From Actinokineospora spheciospongiae (lineage in GTDB: Bacteria > Actinomycetota > Actinomycetes > Mycobacteriales > Pseudonocardiaceae), in the NCBI RefSeq assembly GCF_000564855.1, contig NZ_AYXG01000039.1, forward strand, positions 35,370 through 99,369: a stretch of DNA of 64,000 nt. Direction: 5' to 3'. The notes below the pieces were generated by a model. It was not told where the DNA came from. It saw only the letters and a program-made list of their open reading frames with translations, and ran no database searches. Shown in pieces: positions 18,229 through 27,121 of the stretch. Every line of letters starts with the position of its first letter. Position 1 is the first letter of the stretch. A program made the translations under genes and the position numbers.

Positions 18229-19041
18229 CTACCGCGGTGCGTCGGCCCACCGGCGCACCGCGGTGGCCAGTTCGCCGCAGGTGGCGAAGCGGTCCTCCGG
18301 GCGCGGGGCCATGGCCCGCCGGATGACCGCCGACAGGGCCGCGCCGTCCCCGGGCAGCGCGGCGTGCACCCGTTCGCGCAACCCGGGCTCCTCCTCCAGC
18401 CGCCACGGCTCCACCCCGGTGGCGCAGGCCAGCACCAGCGCGCCGAGGGAGTACACGTCGGCGCGGTGGTCGGCGGGCAGCCCCGCGAGCTGCTCGGGGG
18501 CACCGTAGCCGGGTGACCCGGCGGAGCGCTCCGGGCGGGCCTGCGCGGCGGTGCCCGGGGTGCGCGCCGGGGTGGCGATGCCGAAGTCGCTCAGGAAGCA
18601 GTGCCCGCCCGCCCGGGTGGCCACCAGGACGTTGCGCGGCTTGACGTCGCGGTGCACCAGCCCCCAGGCGTGCACGTGGTCGAGGGCCGAGGCGACCTGG
18701 CCCACCACCTCCGCCGTCCGCGCCGGGGTGCACGGCCCCTCCTCGTCGAGCAGGCTCTGCAGGTCCGAGCCGTGCACGTAGGCCAGGACGACGTAGAGCG
18801 ACCCGCCCGCCTCCCCGGCCGAGAGCACCCGGGTGATGTGCGGGTGGTCCAGCCCGGCCGCCATCCGCGCCTCACCGAGGAAGCGGGCGCGCAGCCTGTC
18901 CTCGTGCGCGACGGCCGGGCGCAGCAGCTTGATCGCGACCCGGCGGGCGAGCAGCAGGTCCTCGGCCAGGTACACCACGCTGATGCCGGAGCCGCCGATC
19001 TCGCCGTGCACGCGGTACCCGGGAACGTGGGGCGTGTCCAC
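18229..19041 (-). CDS. Soluble Ser/Thr protein kinase (Hanks type)
   Basis: I place the start at the GTG at 19041 because GGGAGGGAGG lies just upstream of it; a GTG six codons earlier would have that site inside the gene. The 270 residues are almost only a kinase domain: Gly loop GEIGGSGISVVY, VAIKLL lysine, catalytic HRDVKPRN, DFG, then SPGYGAPEQL. There is no transmembrane or PASTA region, unlike PknB-type kinases, so it should act in the cytosol. It is divergent from the operon that encodes an FHA (phosphothreonine-binding) protein at 21225-23087 and may phosphorylate a partner of that system. The substrate is unknown. Confidence 0.93.
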   Translation of the reverse strand: MDTPHVPGYRVHGEIGGSGISVVYLAEDLLLARRVAIKLLRPAVAHEDRLRARFLGEARMAAGLDHPHITRVLSAGEAGGSLYVVLAYVHGSDLQSLLDEEGPCTPARTAEVVGQVASALDHVHAWGLVHRDVKPRNVLVATRAGGHCFLSDFGIATPARTPGTAAQARPERSAGSPGYGAPEQLAGLPADHRADVYSLGALVLACATGVEPWRLEEEPGLRERVHAALPGDGAALSAVIRRAMAPRPEDRFATCGELATAVRRWADAPR

Positions 19042-19219
19042 CGCGCCTCCCTCCCGCACGACTGACAGAACACCCTACCCTACATCGGAAACCCGGCCCC
19101 TGTACCGAATCCGGGGCCCGTGGTTAGCTCGATTCCGAGCGGGACAGTCACAACCACCCGGTCGACGCAGGACCCGAGAAGGGCGCGGCGGCCGACCACT
19201 TCGCCGAAGGTGTGAGACC
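19042..19219. promoter_or_regulatory. Divergent intergenic region, kinase / flavoprotein-FHA operon
   Basis: About 180 bases separate the kinase from the flavoprotein-like gene, enough for two promoters. On the minus strand a GATGTAGGGT stretch (around 19077-19090) could be the -10 region of the kinase. On the plus strand GGTTAGCTCG near 19123 could serve the operon. No clear operator palindrome was seen. Assignment by eye only. Confidence 0.35.
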
Positions 19220-20800
19220 GTGTCCACAACAGACGAAACCCGGGTGTCCGCGCCCCCGGCGCGACCGGTTTGGGACGACCGGACCCCCGACCTGCCAGAC
19301 CAGCTCCAGCGCACTCCGGTGTGGACCGACGAACTCGTCGCGGCCTCGGGCATCCCCGTGGTGGACGTGCCGTTCGTGACCGTCGGCGGCGGCATGGGCT
19401 CGTTCACCATGGTCGACGTGCTGCGCATCGCCGGGGTGCCGACCAACCAGGTGAAGGTGCTCACGAACCTGCGCCACCCCTGGGAGAACTACGCCTACCT
19501 CACCGGCGTCTCCCAGCTCCCGCCGCACTACCGCATCCGCTCGGACGCGTCCTCGATGCCGGACAACCTCTGGGGCTTCCCGAGCTACGCCGCGCGGCGG
19601 GCCTTCCACTCGCGCAGCGTCAGCGGCTTCATCGCTCCACTGTGGAACGTGCTGACCGAGAACGTGCTGACCGACTACTGGACGCCGCTGGCCGGTGAGG
19701 TCTTCGAGGGGATGCGCCGCGAGGCCGACCGGATCGGCTACTGGGACTGCGTGGCGCACGGGCAGGCCAGGATGGTCCGCAAGCGCGCGGCGGGCGGCTA
19801 CTTCACCGTGTTCACCACCCAGGGCGCGCGCAAGCAGCGGATCATCTACCGCAGCGCGTACGTGCACCTGGCGGTCGGCTGGCCGAGCATCCGGTTCCTG
19901 CCGGACATGCAGCAGTTCCGCTCCCAGCACGGCAACGGGTACCGCTTCGTCAACGCCTACGAGCCGCACGAGCAGGTCTACGACGACCTGGTGGCCCGCC
20001 CGGGCACGGTGGTGCTGCGCGGCGGCGGCATCGCGGCCTCGGCGATCATCCACCGGCTGCTCAACGACCGCGAGAAGCTGGGCGCGCAGACCAGGATCGT
20101 GCACGTGCTGCGCACCTACGTGGAGGGCCCGCACGGCCCGTCGCGGTTCATGCGCCGCCGCGGCAAGAACGGCTGGGCGCACCAGGGCTTCAACTGGCCG
20201 AAGGCCTCCTGGGGCGGTCAGCTCAAGATGCGCATGGAGCGGCTGGAGGGCGAGGAGCGCAAGCGGCTCTGGGAGACCCTGGAGGGCACCACCACCCCCT
20301 ACCGCAAGGGCTGGCAGAAGCAGCTCGCCGCCGCCCGCCGCGACGGCGTCTACACCACCGTCGCCGGGGTCATCGACCGGGTCGACCGGGTCGGGGACGG
20401 GCGGCTCGGCGTGGTCTACCGCGACACCAAGGGCGGCGGCCTGCGCTCGCTCGACGCCGACTTCCTGGTCGACGCGACCGGGCTGATCGGCGACCTGCGC
20501 TCGCACCGGCTGCTCAACGACCTGGTGGAGGTCACCGGGGTGGACCGCAACGTGCTGGGCAGGCTCGACGTGAGCCCGGGCTTCGAGGTGCGCTCGGCGC
20601 GCAGCGGCTCGGGCCGGATGTTCGCCGCGGGCGCGATCACCGAGGGCGCCTACTACGCCCCGGCCGACTCGCTGCTCGGCGTGCAGTACGCCTCGCTGCG
20701 CACCGCCGACCAGCTCGCGGAAATGGGCTTCGGCAAGCGCATCGGCTCCGGCCGCTCGATCGCGCAGTGGTGGCGCTTCATGCGGGGGGTGACCCCGTGA
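19220..20800 (+). CDS. FAD/NAD(P)-binding-like protein of unknown role
   Basis: 526 residues from the GTG at 19220; upstream in-frame codons read through the kinase promoter and are not credible. Several features recall flavin-dependent oxidoreductases: a Gly-rich GGGMGS at 56-61 after a hydrophobic strand, a second GGGIAAS at 268-274, DATG at 418-421 and FAAGAI near 468, near the usual end of an FAD-binding domain. Between them are long Trp- and Arg-rich stretches I do not recognise. It overlaps the next gene as GTGA and heads the FHA-protein operon. It may be an NAD(P)H/FAD monooxygenase or a redox sensor; the function is unknown. Confidence 0.75.
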   Translation: MSTTDETRVSAPPARPVWDDRTPDLPDQLQRTPVWTDELVAASGIPVVDVPFVTVGGGMGSFTMVDVLRIAGVPTNQVKVLTNLRHPWENYAYLTGVSQLPPHYRIRSDASSMPDNLWGFPSYAARRAFHSRSVSGFIAPLWNVLTENVLTDYWTPLAGEVFEGMRREADRIGYWDCVAHGQARMVRKRAAGGYFTVFTTQGARKQRIIYRSAYVHLAVGWPSIRFLPDMQQFRSQHGNGYRFVNAYEPHEQVYDDLVARPGTVVLRGGGIAASAIIHRLLNDREKLGAQTRIVHVLRTYVEGPHGPSRFMRRRGKNGWAHQGFNWPKASWGGQLKMRMERLEGEERKRLWETLEGTTTPYRKGWQKQLAAARRDGVYTTVAGVIDRVDRVGDGRLGVVYRDTKGGGLRSLDADFLVDATGLIGDLRSHRLLNDLVEVTGVDRNVLGRLDVSPGFEVRSARSGSGRMFAAGAITEGAYYAPADSLLGVQYASLRTADQLAEMGFGKRIGSGRSIAQWWRFMRGVTP

Positions 20801-21228
20801 CCCCGACGCTGCTGGGCCGCTGGCAGTCGCGGCTGTTCGTCCTGGCCACCGCCGGTCTGCTGTGGACACTGCTGCTCACCCCGCTGCTGCCGGTCGGGTT
20901 CGCGACCACGCGGGAGACCTACGCGGGCACCTTCGCCGCCATCGGGGTGACGGCGGCGGTGGGCCTGGTGCTGTGGGAACCGCTCTACCAGTTCCTGCAG
21001 CAGTTCCGCTGGGAGAAGGACTGGCCCGCGATGTTCACCCTGCTGGAGGGCATCCCGGAGGGTGTGGTCGTCTTCTTCCTGCTGCGCGACGTCCTCGGTT
21101 TCGACGTGCGCGCCACCCCGTTCCTCATCCACTTCGGCACGACCTGGCTCGTGGTGTTCCTCTGCCTGCACGGGCCGTTGCGCGTGGTGTCGGTCCGCTG
21201 GCGATTCCGTGCTGGGAGACTGCTGTGA
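20797..21228 (+). CDS. Small four-helix membrane protein, paralogue of the FHA protein's membrane module
   Basis: 143 residues from a GTG overlapping the previous stop by four bases, itself overlapping the next start (GTGA). It has about four hydrophobic helices. LPVGFA begins at residue 31 and KDWP at 74. The next protein contains LPVGFA at 317 and KDWP at 360, the same 43-residue spacing, with matching Tyr, Thr-Phe, Trp, Leu-Gln and Pro-Glu positions in and after the interval. The two proteins therefore share one ancestral membrane module and may pair in the membrane. I know of no named family for it. Confidence 0.85.
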   Translation: MTPTLLGRWQSRLFVLATAGLLWTLLLTPLLPVGFATTRETYAGTFAAIGVTAAVGLVLWEPLYQFLQQFRWEKDWPAMFTLLEGIPEGVVVFFLLRDVLGFDVRATPFLIHFGTTWLVVFLCLHGPLRVVSVRWRFRAGRLL

Positions 21229-23087
21229 AACTCGACGACTTCAAGGTGGCCGTGCGGCCGGGCCCGGGGCTGGTGGGCCGGTTCCCCACCTCGGTCCTGC
21301 TGCTGGCCGGGGACGACCGGCCCGACGCGGGCGCCAACGCCCACGACAAGCTGATCGGCCTGTTCAGCGACGGCGCCGAGCTGGGCCCCCGGCTGGAGGC
21401 GATGTTCGCCGCCCCGGGCCCGACCGAGTCCGCCTCGGTGTTCGCCGCCGTGGTGGAGACCGGGGAGCGGGTGCACGTCTACCTGCACGGCCCGCTGGAG
21501 GTCTCCGCCGACAGCCCGACCGCGGAGCTGCGGGTGTGGGGTCAGCCGGGCGGCGGCCTGCGCCGCTACGACGCCCCGGACGGCATCGGCTCGCTGTCGA
21601 TCCGCGGGGTGGGCGAGCAGATCAGCACCGACACGGCCTCGCTGTCGCTGCGCAACGGCCTGGTCTCCGGCGGCGGCCTGGTGCTGCACCGCGACGGCGC
21701 CGAGCCCCCCGCCCGGCCCACCGAGATGGCCCCGATGGCTGCCGAGCACGACGCCCAGGCGAGCGGCAACGGCGGCACCGGCACCATGACCGCCGCACCG
21801 CCCGCTCCCCCGGCGTCGCAACCCATGTCGCAACCGATGTCGCAGTCGGGGTCGCAGCCCGCTCCCCAGCCCGTGTCGCACCGGATGTCGCAGCCCATGA
21901 CCCGGCCGACGCCGGTGCAGTCCCCGCCCACCGGGCAGGTCCACACCGCCGCACCGTCGTTCACCGGCGGACCGCCGGTGTTCCCGACCTCCGGCGCCCG
22001 GCCGCAGCCCACGCGGTCCGGCGGCACCCCCGACTGGCTCGACCAGGGCAACCGGTCCGACACCGAGGCCGCCACCGGCGCACCCACCCCCTCCTACGGT
22101 TCGCGGATCGGCGCCCGGCTGATCAGCACCGCGATCGTCGGCGGCCTGGCCACCCTGCTGCTCGGGTTCGTGCTGCCGGTCGGCTTCGCCCCGCTGGAGG
22201 ACGTCTACCTGTCCACCTTCATCGGGTTGGGCCTGCTGTTCGTGCTCGGCGCGGTGGTGTGGGACTTCATCTTCGACACCCTCCAGCGCAGGCGCTCGGC
22301 CAAGGACTGGCCGGTGGCGTTCCTGCTGGCCCAGGCCGTGCCCGAGGCGGCGCTGGCCTACGGCGCGCAGACCCTGCTGCTGCCCGACGGGTACGTGGTC
22401 GACGAGGTCGCGCTGGCCATCGACCTGGGCGTGGTCGCCGTGCTGATCAGCCTGGGCACCCTCCTGCTGGGCAAGGTCCCGCCCACCCGCAAGCTGCTGT
22501 ACCGCCGCACGCCCGCCACCGCCGGGGGCAGCTCCACCGACGGCCCAGGCGGGTTCCACTCCCTGCCCGGTTCGCCCACCACCGCCCAGTCCGCCGGGGG
22601 TTCCGCCGCGAACACCCCGATGGTCTGGGGCATCAACTGCCAGCAGGGGCACTTCAACCGCCCCGACGCCCGCTACTGCGCGGCCTGCGGCACCGCGATG
22701 CACGGCCTGACCCACGAGCCCAGGCAGGGCCCGCGCCCGCCGCTGGGCTACCTGATCGGCGACGACGGCGCCTCGCACGTGCTCGACCGCGACGTGGTGC
22801 TGGGCACCGCGCCGCACCACGACGACAAGGTGCGCACCGGGCAGGCGGTCGCCCTGGCCGTCGCCGACGGCACCGGGCTGCTCGCCGACTCCCACGCCGA
22901 CATCGCCCTGAGCGAGTGGGACGTGACCGTCGTCGACCGCGGCCACCCGCAGGGCACGCACGTCCGCGAACCCGACAGCGCCACCTGGGTGCGCCTGGCC
23001 CCCGGGCAGCCGTTCACCGTCGCCTCCGGCAGCCGCATCCGCCTGGGCAGCCGCGACCTGGCCTACCACGCGGCCAACACCCGCTGA
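21225..23087 (+). CDS. FHA-domain membrane protein with zinc ribbon
   Basis: 620 residues, GTG start overlapping the small membrane protein. N-terminal soluble region 1-160; a Pro/Gln/Ser-rich linker with MSQPMSQP repeats (about 200-230); a four-helix membrane module (about 290-425; LPVGFA at 317, KDWP at 360); a Cys/His ribbon with Cys472, His476, Cys485 and Cys488; and a C-terminal FHA domain (about 500-620) ending GSRIRLGSRDLAYH. FHA domains bind phosphothreonine peptides, so this protein probably recruits a phosphorylated partner to the membrane. The divergent Ser/Thr kinase next door is the obvious candidate kinase. The arrangement of domains is unusual. Confidence 0.88.
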   Translation: MKLDDFKVAVRPGPGLVGRFPTSVLLLAGDDRPDAGANAHDKLIGLFSDGAELGPRLEAMFAAPGPTESASVFAAVVETGERVHVYLHGPLEVSADSPTAELRVWGQPGGGLRRYDAPDGIGSLSIRGVGEQISTDTASLSLRNGLVSGGGLVLHRDGAEPPARPTEMAPMAAEHDAQASGNGGTGTMTAAPPAPPASQPMSQPMSQSGSQPAPQPVSHRMSQPMTRPTPVQSPPTGQVHTAAPSFTGGPPVFPTSGARPQPTRSGGTPDWLDQGNRSDTEAATGAPTPSYGSRIGARLISTAIVGGLATLLLGFVLPVGFAPLEDVYLSTFIGLGLLFVLGAVVWDFIFDTLQRRRSAKDWPVAFLLAQAVPEAALAYGAQTLLLPDGYVVDEVALAIDLGVVAVLISLGTLLLGKVPPTRKLLYRRTPATAGGSSTDGPGGFHSLPGSPTTAQSAGGSAANTPMVWGINCQQGHFNRPDARYCAACGTAMHGLTHEPRQGPRPPLGYLIGDDGASHVLDRDVVLGTAPHHDDKVRTGQAVALAVADGTGLLADSHADIALSEWDVTVVDRGHPQGTHVREPDSATWVRLAPGQPFTVASGSRIRLGSRDLAYHAANTR

Positions 23088-23129
23088 CCACCCCGTTCGG
23101 ACAGTCCGTAAACCAGATCGAGGAGAGTC

Positions 23130-23978
23130 ATGACTTCGGCGATGTACCAGCCCGAGACCACCCGCTCCTTCTACAACAACTGGGGCGCCAACGAGTGGAA
23201 CCGGCTGGAGAGCTCGTTCGAGAACCGGATCAACTACCAGATCCACCGCACCATCCTGGGTGAGCTGGTCAAGCCGGGCGACCGGGTGCTGGAGGCGGGC
23301 GCCGGTCCGGGCCGGTTCACCCTGGAGCTGACCAAGGCGGGCGCCGAGGTCACCGTGTGCGACCTGTCCGACGTGCAGTTGGCCTTCAACAAGGAGAAGG
23401 TCACCGAGGCGGGCCTGGCGGGCAACGTCACCGGCTGGCACCAGGCCGACATCGTCGACCTGAGCCGCTTCCCGTCGGCGGGCTTCGACACCGTGGTGTG
23501 CGTGGGCAGCGTGCTGAGCTGCGTGCTCGACCGCATCCCGGAGGCGTTCGACGAGCTGATCCGGCTGGTGCGCCCCGGCGGCACCGTGATCGTCAGCGTC
23601 ACCTCCCGCTACGGCTACCTGCGGGCGGGCCTCAACGCCATCCTGCCGATGGTCGCCGCGGGCGGACAGCTCGGGGCGATCGACCAGGCGGTGGCCACCG
23701 GTGACATCGCGGGCGTCCAGGCCGACTTCGAGCTGCTGACCACGCACTTCTTCACCTGGGACGAGCTGCGCACGCACCTGACCTCGCGCGGCTGCGAGAT
23801 CGTCACCGCCTCGGCGTCGAACTTCCTGTCCGCCGACACCCCGCTGCTCGACGAGTCGCTGCTGGCCGACCCGGAGGTCATGGCCGCCTTCACCCGCTGG
23901 GAACTGCAGGCCTGCCGCGCCCCGGGCAACATTGACGGCGGCACGCACATCATCGCCGCCGCCCGCAAGGCGGAGTGA
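23130..23978 (+). CDS. Class I SAM-dependent methyltransferase
   Basis: 282 residues, ATG preceded by GAGGAG, 42 bases after the FHA gene. The SAM-binding motif EAGAGPGRFTLEL lies near 56-68, with the acidic strand end VTVCDLSD and a later RLVRPGGTVIVSV post-motif. The C-terminal third (helices with FFTWDEL, then SRGCEIV) is the substrate-binding cap. The next gene is a second methyltransferase overlapping by four bases, so the two are made together. The substrate is unknown; both could decorate the NRPS/PKS product or act in the FHA-linked pathway. Confidence 0.9.
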   Translation: MTSAMYQPETTRSFYNNWGANEWNRLESSFENRINYQIHRTILGELVKPGDRVLEAGAGPGRFTLELTKAGAEVTVCDLSDVQLAFNKEKVTEAGLAGNVTGWHQADIVDLSRFPSAGFDTVVCVGSVLSCVLDRIPEAFDELIRLVRPGGTVIVSVTSRYGYLRAGLNAILPMVAAGGQLGAIDQAVATGDIAGVQADFELLTTHFFTWDELRTHLTSRGCEIVTASASNFLSADTPLLDESLLADPEVMAAFTRWELQACRAPGNIDGGTHIIAAARKAE

Positions 23979-24709
23979 CGGTGCAGGGATACCAGCAGTC
24001 CACCTACGGCGACCGGATCGCCGACATCTACGACCGGGTGCACAGCAACTGGACGCCGGACGACACCGTGGACACGGTGGTCGAGCTGGCCGACGGCGGC
24101 CCGGTGCTGGAGCTGGGCGTGGGCACCGGGCGGGTGGCGCTGCCGCTGGCCGAGCGCGGGGTCAAGGTCACCGGCGTGGACATCTCCGAGCCGATGCTGG
24201 CCCAGCTCCGGGCCAAGGACCCCGACGGCAGGGTGGAGACGGTGCTCGGCGATTTCATCGACCTGCCGGTGACCGGCCGGTTCAAGGTCGTGCTGGTGGT
24301 CAACTCGCTGTTGCAGCTCGCCGGGGCCGACACCCAGCAGCAGTGCCTGCGCAACGTCGCCAAGCACCTGGCGCCCGACGGCGTGCTGGTGCTGGAGGAG
24401 GCCAACCCGGCGGTGTTCATCCGCCCCGGGCTGGAGATCCTGCGGATGACCTCCGACGAGCTGCACCTGCTCGCCGCCCAGTACGACCCGGTGCACCAGC
24501 ACTACTTCGCCCAGCACGTGATCGTGCGCGACGGCGAGACCCGGCTCAACCCGATGGCGCTGCGGCTCACCTCGACCTGCGAGCTGGACCTGATGTGCGA
24601 GCTGGCCGGGATGCGGCTGGCCGAGCGGTGGGGCGACTGGGCGCGCAGCAGGCCGTTCCTGGCCGAGAGCCGCTCGCACATCTCGCTCTACCGGCCGGTG
24701 GAGCGGTGA
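23975..24709 (+). CDS. Class I SAM-dependent methyltransferase
   Basis: 244 residues if the GTG overlapping the previous stop is used; a GTG two codons later is also possible. The SAM motif LELGVGTGRVALPLA, the VDISEPML acidic loop and HLAPDGVLVLEEAN mark a standard Rossmann methyltransferase. It shares its fold, but little obvious sequence, with the preceding enzyme, so this is not a recent duplication. It ends in TGATG, where the downstream oxidoreductase starts one base inside its stop codon. The tight packing argues for one pathway. Confidence 0.9.
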   Translation: MTVQGYQQSTYGDRIADIYDRVHSNWTPDDTVDTVVELADGGPVLELGVGTGRVALPLAERGVKVTGVDISEPMLAQLRAKDPDGRVETVLGDFIDLPVTGRFKVVLVVNSLLQLAGADTQQQCLRNVAKHLAPDGVLVLEEANPAVFIRPGLEILRMTSDELHLLAAQYDPVHQHYFAQHVIVRDGETRLNPMALRLTSTCELDLMCELAGMRLAERWGDWARSRPFLAESRSHISLYRPVER

Positions 24710-25548
24710 TGGAGTTCGGGTTCTGCTTCGGCACCATGCTGCGCGCCGACCCGGACGCGAGCAGGCTCTGGGAGCTGTTGGCCGAGGTCGAGCGGGTCGG
24801 GTACGACTCGGCCTGGCTCTACAACACCAACGGCGCCCTGCCGCCGGTGCTGGACCTGCTCACCGAGGCCGTGACCCGCACCGAGCGGCTGGTCGTGGGC
24901 CCGCACGTGCTGGTGGCGGCGGGGATGCCCCCGCTGCCGCTGGCCGAGCGGCTCAGCGGCCTGGCCGCGGCGTCCTCGGGCCGGTTCGTCGCCCAGCTCG
25001 GCCTCGGTGGGCCGCGCGAGGCGCTGATCCCGGACCCGAGGGAGGCGGCCAAGGCGATGGAGGGCCTGCTCACCGACATGGCGGCCCACTTCGACGCCGA
25101 CGACTCCCGACCCAGGCCCCCGGTCTGGCTCGGCGGCCACTCGCCCAGGGCGGCCCGCCGGGTCGCCGCCCTGGCCGACGGCTGGGTGCCGTCGTTCATC
25201 GCCCCCGCCGAGTTCGGCGCCCGGCGGGCGATGATCGACGGGCTGGTGGCCGAGCGCGGCGGGCGCAAGGAGGTCACGCACGCGGTCCAGGTCGTGTACG
25301 TGCCCCCCGAGCTGGACGGCCAAGACTGGCTCACCGAACAGCTCGACGACGAGGTCCGCAGGCACAAGCCGGGTTTCGCCACCGCCGACATCTACGCCTT
25401 CGGCGGCTACGGGGCGGTCGTCGACCGGGTGGCGGAGTTCCGCGACCAGGGCGCCGCGCACGTGATCCTGGTCCCGGCCCGCCCCCCGGCCGACCCCGCC
25501 GAGGAGATCACCCGGTTGTACGAGGAGGTGGTCCGGACCTTCCGGTGA
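24709..25548 (+). CDS. LLM-class (F420-dependent-type) oxidoreductase
   Basis: 279 residues, ATG at 24709 overlapping the methyltransferase stop (TGATG). It has the luciferase-like TIM-barrel pattern: FGFCFG at the start, VERVGYDSAWLYN, RLVVGPHVLVAAGMPP, LSGLAAASSGRFVAQLGLGG, and PVWLGGHSPRAARRVAALADGW. Such enzymes use reduced F420 or FMN to reduce or oxygenate small molecules. It is the last gene of the coupled set that starts at 19220; a promoter-like gap follows. Cofactor and substrate cannot be told from sequence alone. Confidence 0.9.
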   Translation: MEFGFCFGTMLRADPDASRLWELLAEVERVGYDSAWLYNTNGALPPVLDLLTEAVTRTERLVVGPHVLVAAGMPPLPLAERLSGLAAASSGRFVAQLGLGGPREALIPDPREAAKAMEGLLTDMAAHFDADDSRPRPPVWLGGHSPRAARRVAALADGWVPSFIAPAEFGARRAMIDGLVAERGGRKEVTHAVQVVYVPPELDGQDWLTEQLDDEVRRHKPGFATADIYAFGGYGAVVDRVAEFRDQGAAHVILVPARPPADPAEEITRLYEEVVRTFR

Positions 25549-25647
25549 CCGCGGGCGGGCGAACCCGGTATGGTTCGTCCGCCCCGCCGGGCACCCTGCG
25601 TGAGCGCCCCGGCACGGAAACCGACCCCCACCGCACCGGAGTGATCC
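25549..25647 (+). promoter_or_regulatory. Promoter region of the DHA2-type exporter
   Basis: The 99-base gap after the LLM gene contains TATGGT at 25569-25574, a good -10 hexamer by the pattern seen elsewhere in this window. It would start a leader of about 67 bases before the ATG at 25648, and ACCGGAGTG supplies a ribosome-binding site. No clear -35 or operator was seen. Confidence 0.45.
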
Positions 25648-27105
25648 ATGTCCGACGTCCCCGGAACGACCGAAACGACGGCCGAGACGACCGGCGAGAC
25701 GGCGCACCCCACCGACTTCGACTGGCCGTTCCTGCGGCTCGTGCTGGTCATGGTCCTGGGCGGGATGATGGCCTTCCTGGACGCGACCATCGTCAACGTC
25801 GGCGTGGACACCCTGCGCACCGAGTTCGGCACCGGGCTGGAGACCATCCAGTGGGTCGCCACCGGCTACCTCCTGGCGGTGGCGGTGGTGACCCCGCTGG
25901 CCGGGTGGCTGATCGACCGCTTCGGCGGCAAGCGGATGTGGCTCACCGGGCTGGTGGCGTTCCTCGTCGGGTCGGTGCTGTGCAGCCTGGCCTGGTCGGC
26001 GCCGAGCCTGATCGCCTTCCGGGTGGTGCAGGGCCTCGGCGGCGGGATGCTCGAACCGATCATGCTGGCGCTGCTGGTCCGCGCGGCGGGGCCCGCCCGC
26101 ATCGGCAGGCTGATGGGGCTGCTCGGCGCCGTCACCGTCGGTCCGGTGCTGGGCCCCCTGCTCGGCGGGACGATCCTGGCCAACCTCGACTGGCACTGGC
26201 TGTTCCTGATCAACGTGCCGCTCGGCCTGGCCGCGATCGCCTGCGCCGTGCGCTACCTGCCCGCCGACTCACCGGGGGCGGGCGGCGGAGGCGCGCCGCC
26301 CGCGAAGGTCGACGTGCTGGGCATCGCGCTGCTGTGCCCGGCCAGCGTCGGGCTGATGTTCGGCCTGTCCCGGGCCGGGGACGGCAGCGGCTTCGGCAGC
26401 GCCCCGGTGGTGCTGGGGCTGGTGGTCGGCGCGGTGTTCCTGATCGCCTACCTGGTGCACGCGCTGCGGATGAGCGGCACCCCGCTGATCGACCCGCGCC
26501 TGTTCGCCCGCTGGACCTACACCGCCAGCGCGATCGGCATGACGGTCCTCGGGGTCGTCCTGTTCTCCCTGCTGTTCCTCATCCCGCTGTACTACCAGGA
26601 GATCCGCTCCTACGGCCCGCTCGCCGTGGGGCTCCTGCTCGCCCCGCTGGGGCTGGGCGCGCTGGTGGGCAACCCGGTCGCGGGCAAGTACGTCGACCGC
26701 CTCGGCGCCCGGGTCCTGGCCCCGTTCGGCGGCCTGCTGATCGCCGCCACCGCCGTCGTGTTCATCACCGCGGGCCCCACCACGCCGGTCGGCTGGCTGA
26801 TCCCGTGGACCTTCCTGGCGGGCTTCGGCGTCGGCTGCGTCGGCGCCCCGACCATGGGTTCGCTCTACCGCACGGTCCCCGGTGACGCGGTCCCCCGCGC
26901 CACCAGCGCCGCCATGGTCCTGCACCAGCTCGGCGCGGCCTTCGGCATCGCCATCGTCGCCCTGGTCCTGCAACGCAACCTGGCCTCGGGGACCGCGGAG
27001 TCGGCCTACTCCGACACCTTCTGGTCCCTGCTCGTGGCCGCCGCGCTCATCTTCGTGGTCGGGTTCGCCCTGCCGCGCAGGCAGCGGCCCACCGAGACCG
27101 GCTGA
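25648..27105 (+). CDS. MFS transporter, DHA2 (EmrB/QacA) family
   Basis: 485 residues with about 14 hydrophobic helices. Typical family segments are FLDATIVNVGVDTLRTEF in the first helix, WVATGYLLAVAVVTPLAGWL, DRFGGKRMW (motif A) and LGPLLGGTI (motif C, antiporter). These are proton-coupled drug or metabolite exporters. The N-terminal 25 residues are Thr/Glu-rich and cytosolic. It has its own likely promoter and could export the cluster product; it may equally be an unrelated multidrug pump at the cluster edge. Confidence 0.95.
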   Translation: MSDVPGTTETTAETTGETAHPTDFDWPFLRLVLVMVLGGMMAFLDATIVNVGVDTLRTEFGTGLETIQWVATGYLLAVAVVTPLAGWLIDRFGGKRMWLTGLVAFLVGSVLCSLAWSAPSLIAFRVVQGLGGGMLEPIMLALLVRAAGPARIGRLMGLLGAVTVGPVLGPLLGGTILANLDWHWLFLINVPLGLAAIACAVRYLPADSPGAGGGGAPPAKVDVLGIALLCPASVGLMFGLSRAGDGSGFGSAPVVLGLVVGAVFLIAYLVHALRMSGTPLIDPRLFARWTYTASAIGMTVLGVVLFSLLFLIPLYYQEIRSYGPLAVGLLLAPLGLGALVGNPVAGKYVDRLGARVLAPFGGLLIAATAVVFITAGPTTPVGWLIPWTFLAGFGVGCVGAPTMGSLYRTVPGDAVPRATSAAMVLHQLGAAFGIAIVALVLQRNLASGTAESAYSDTFWSLLVAAALIFVVGFALPRRQRPTETG

Positions 27106-27121
27106 GCCGCTGCCCCCGGGG

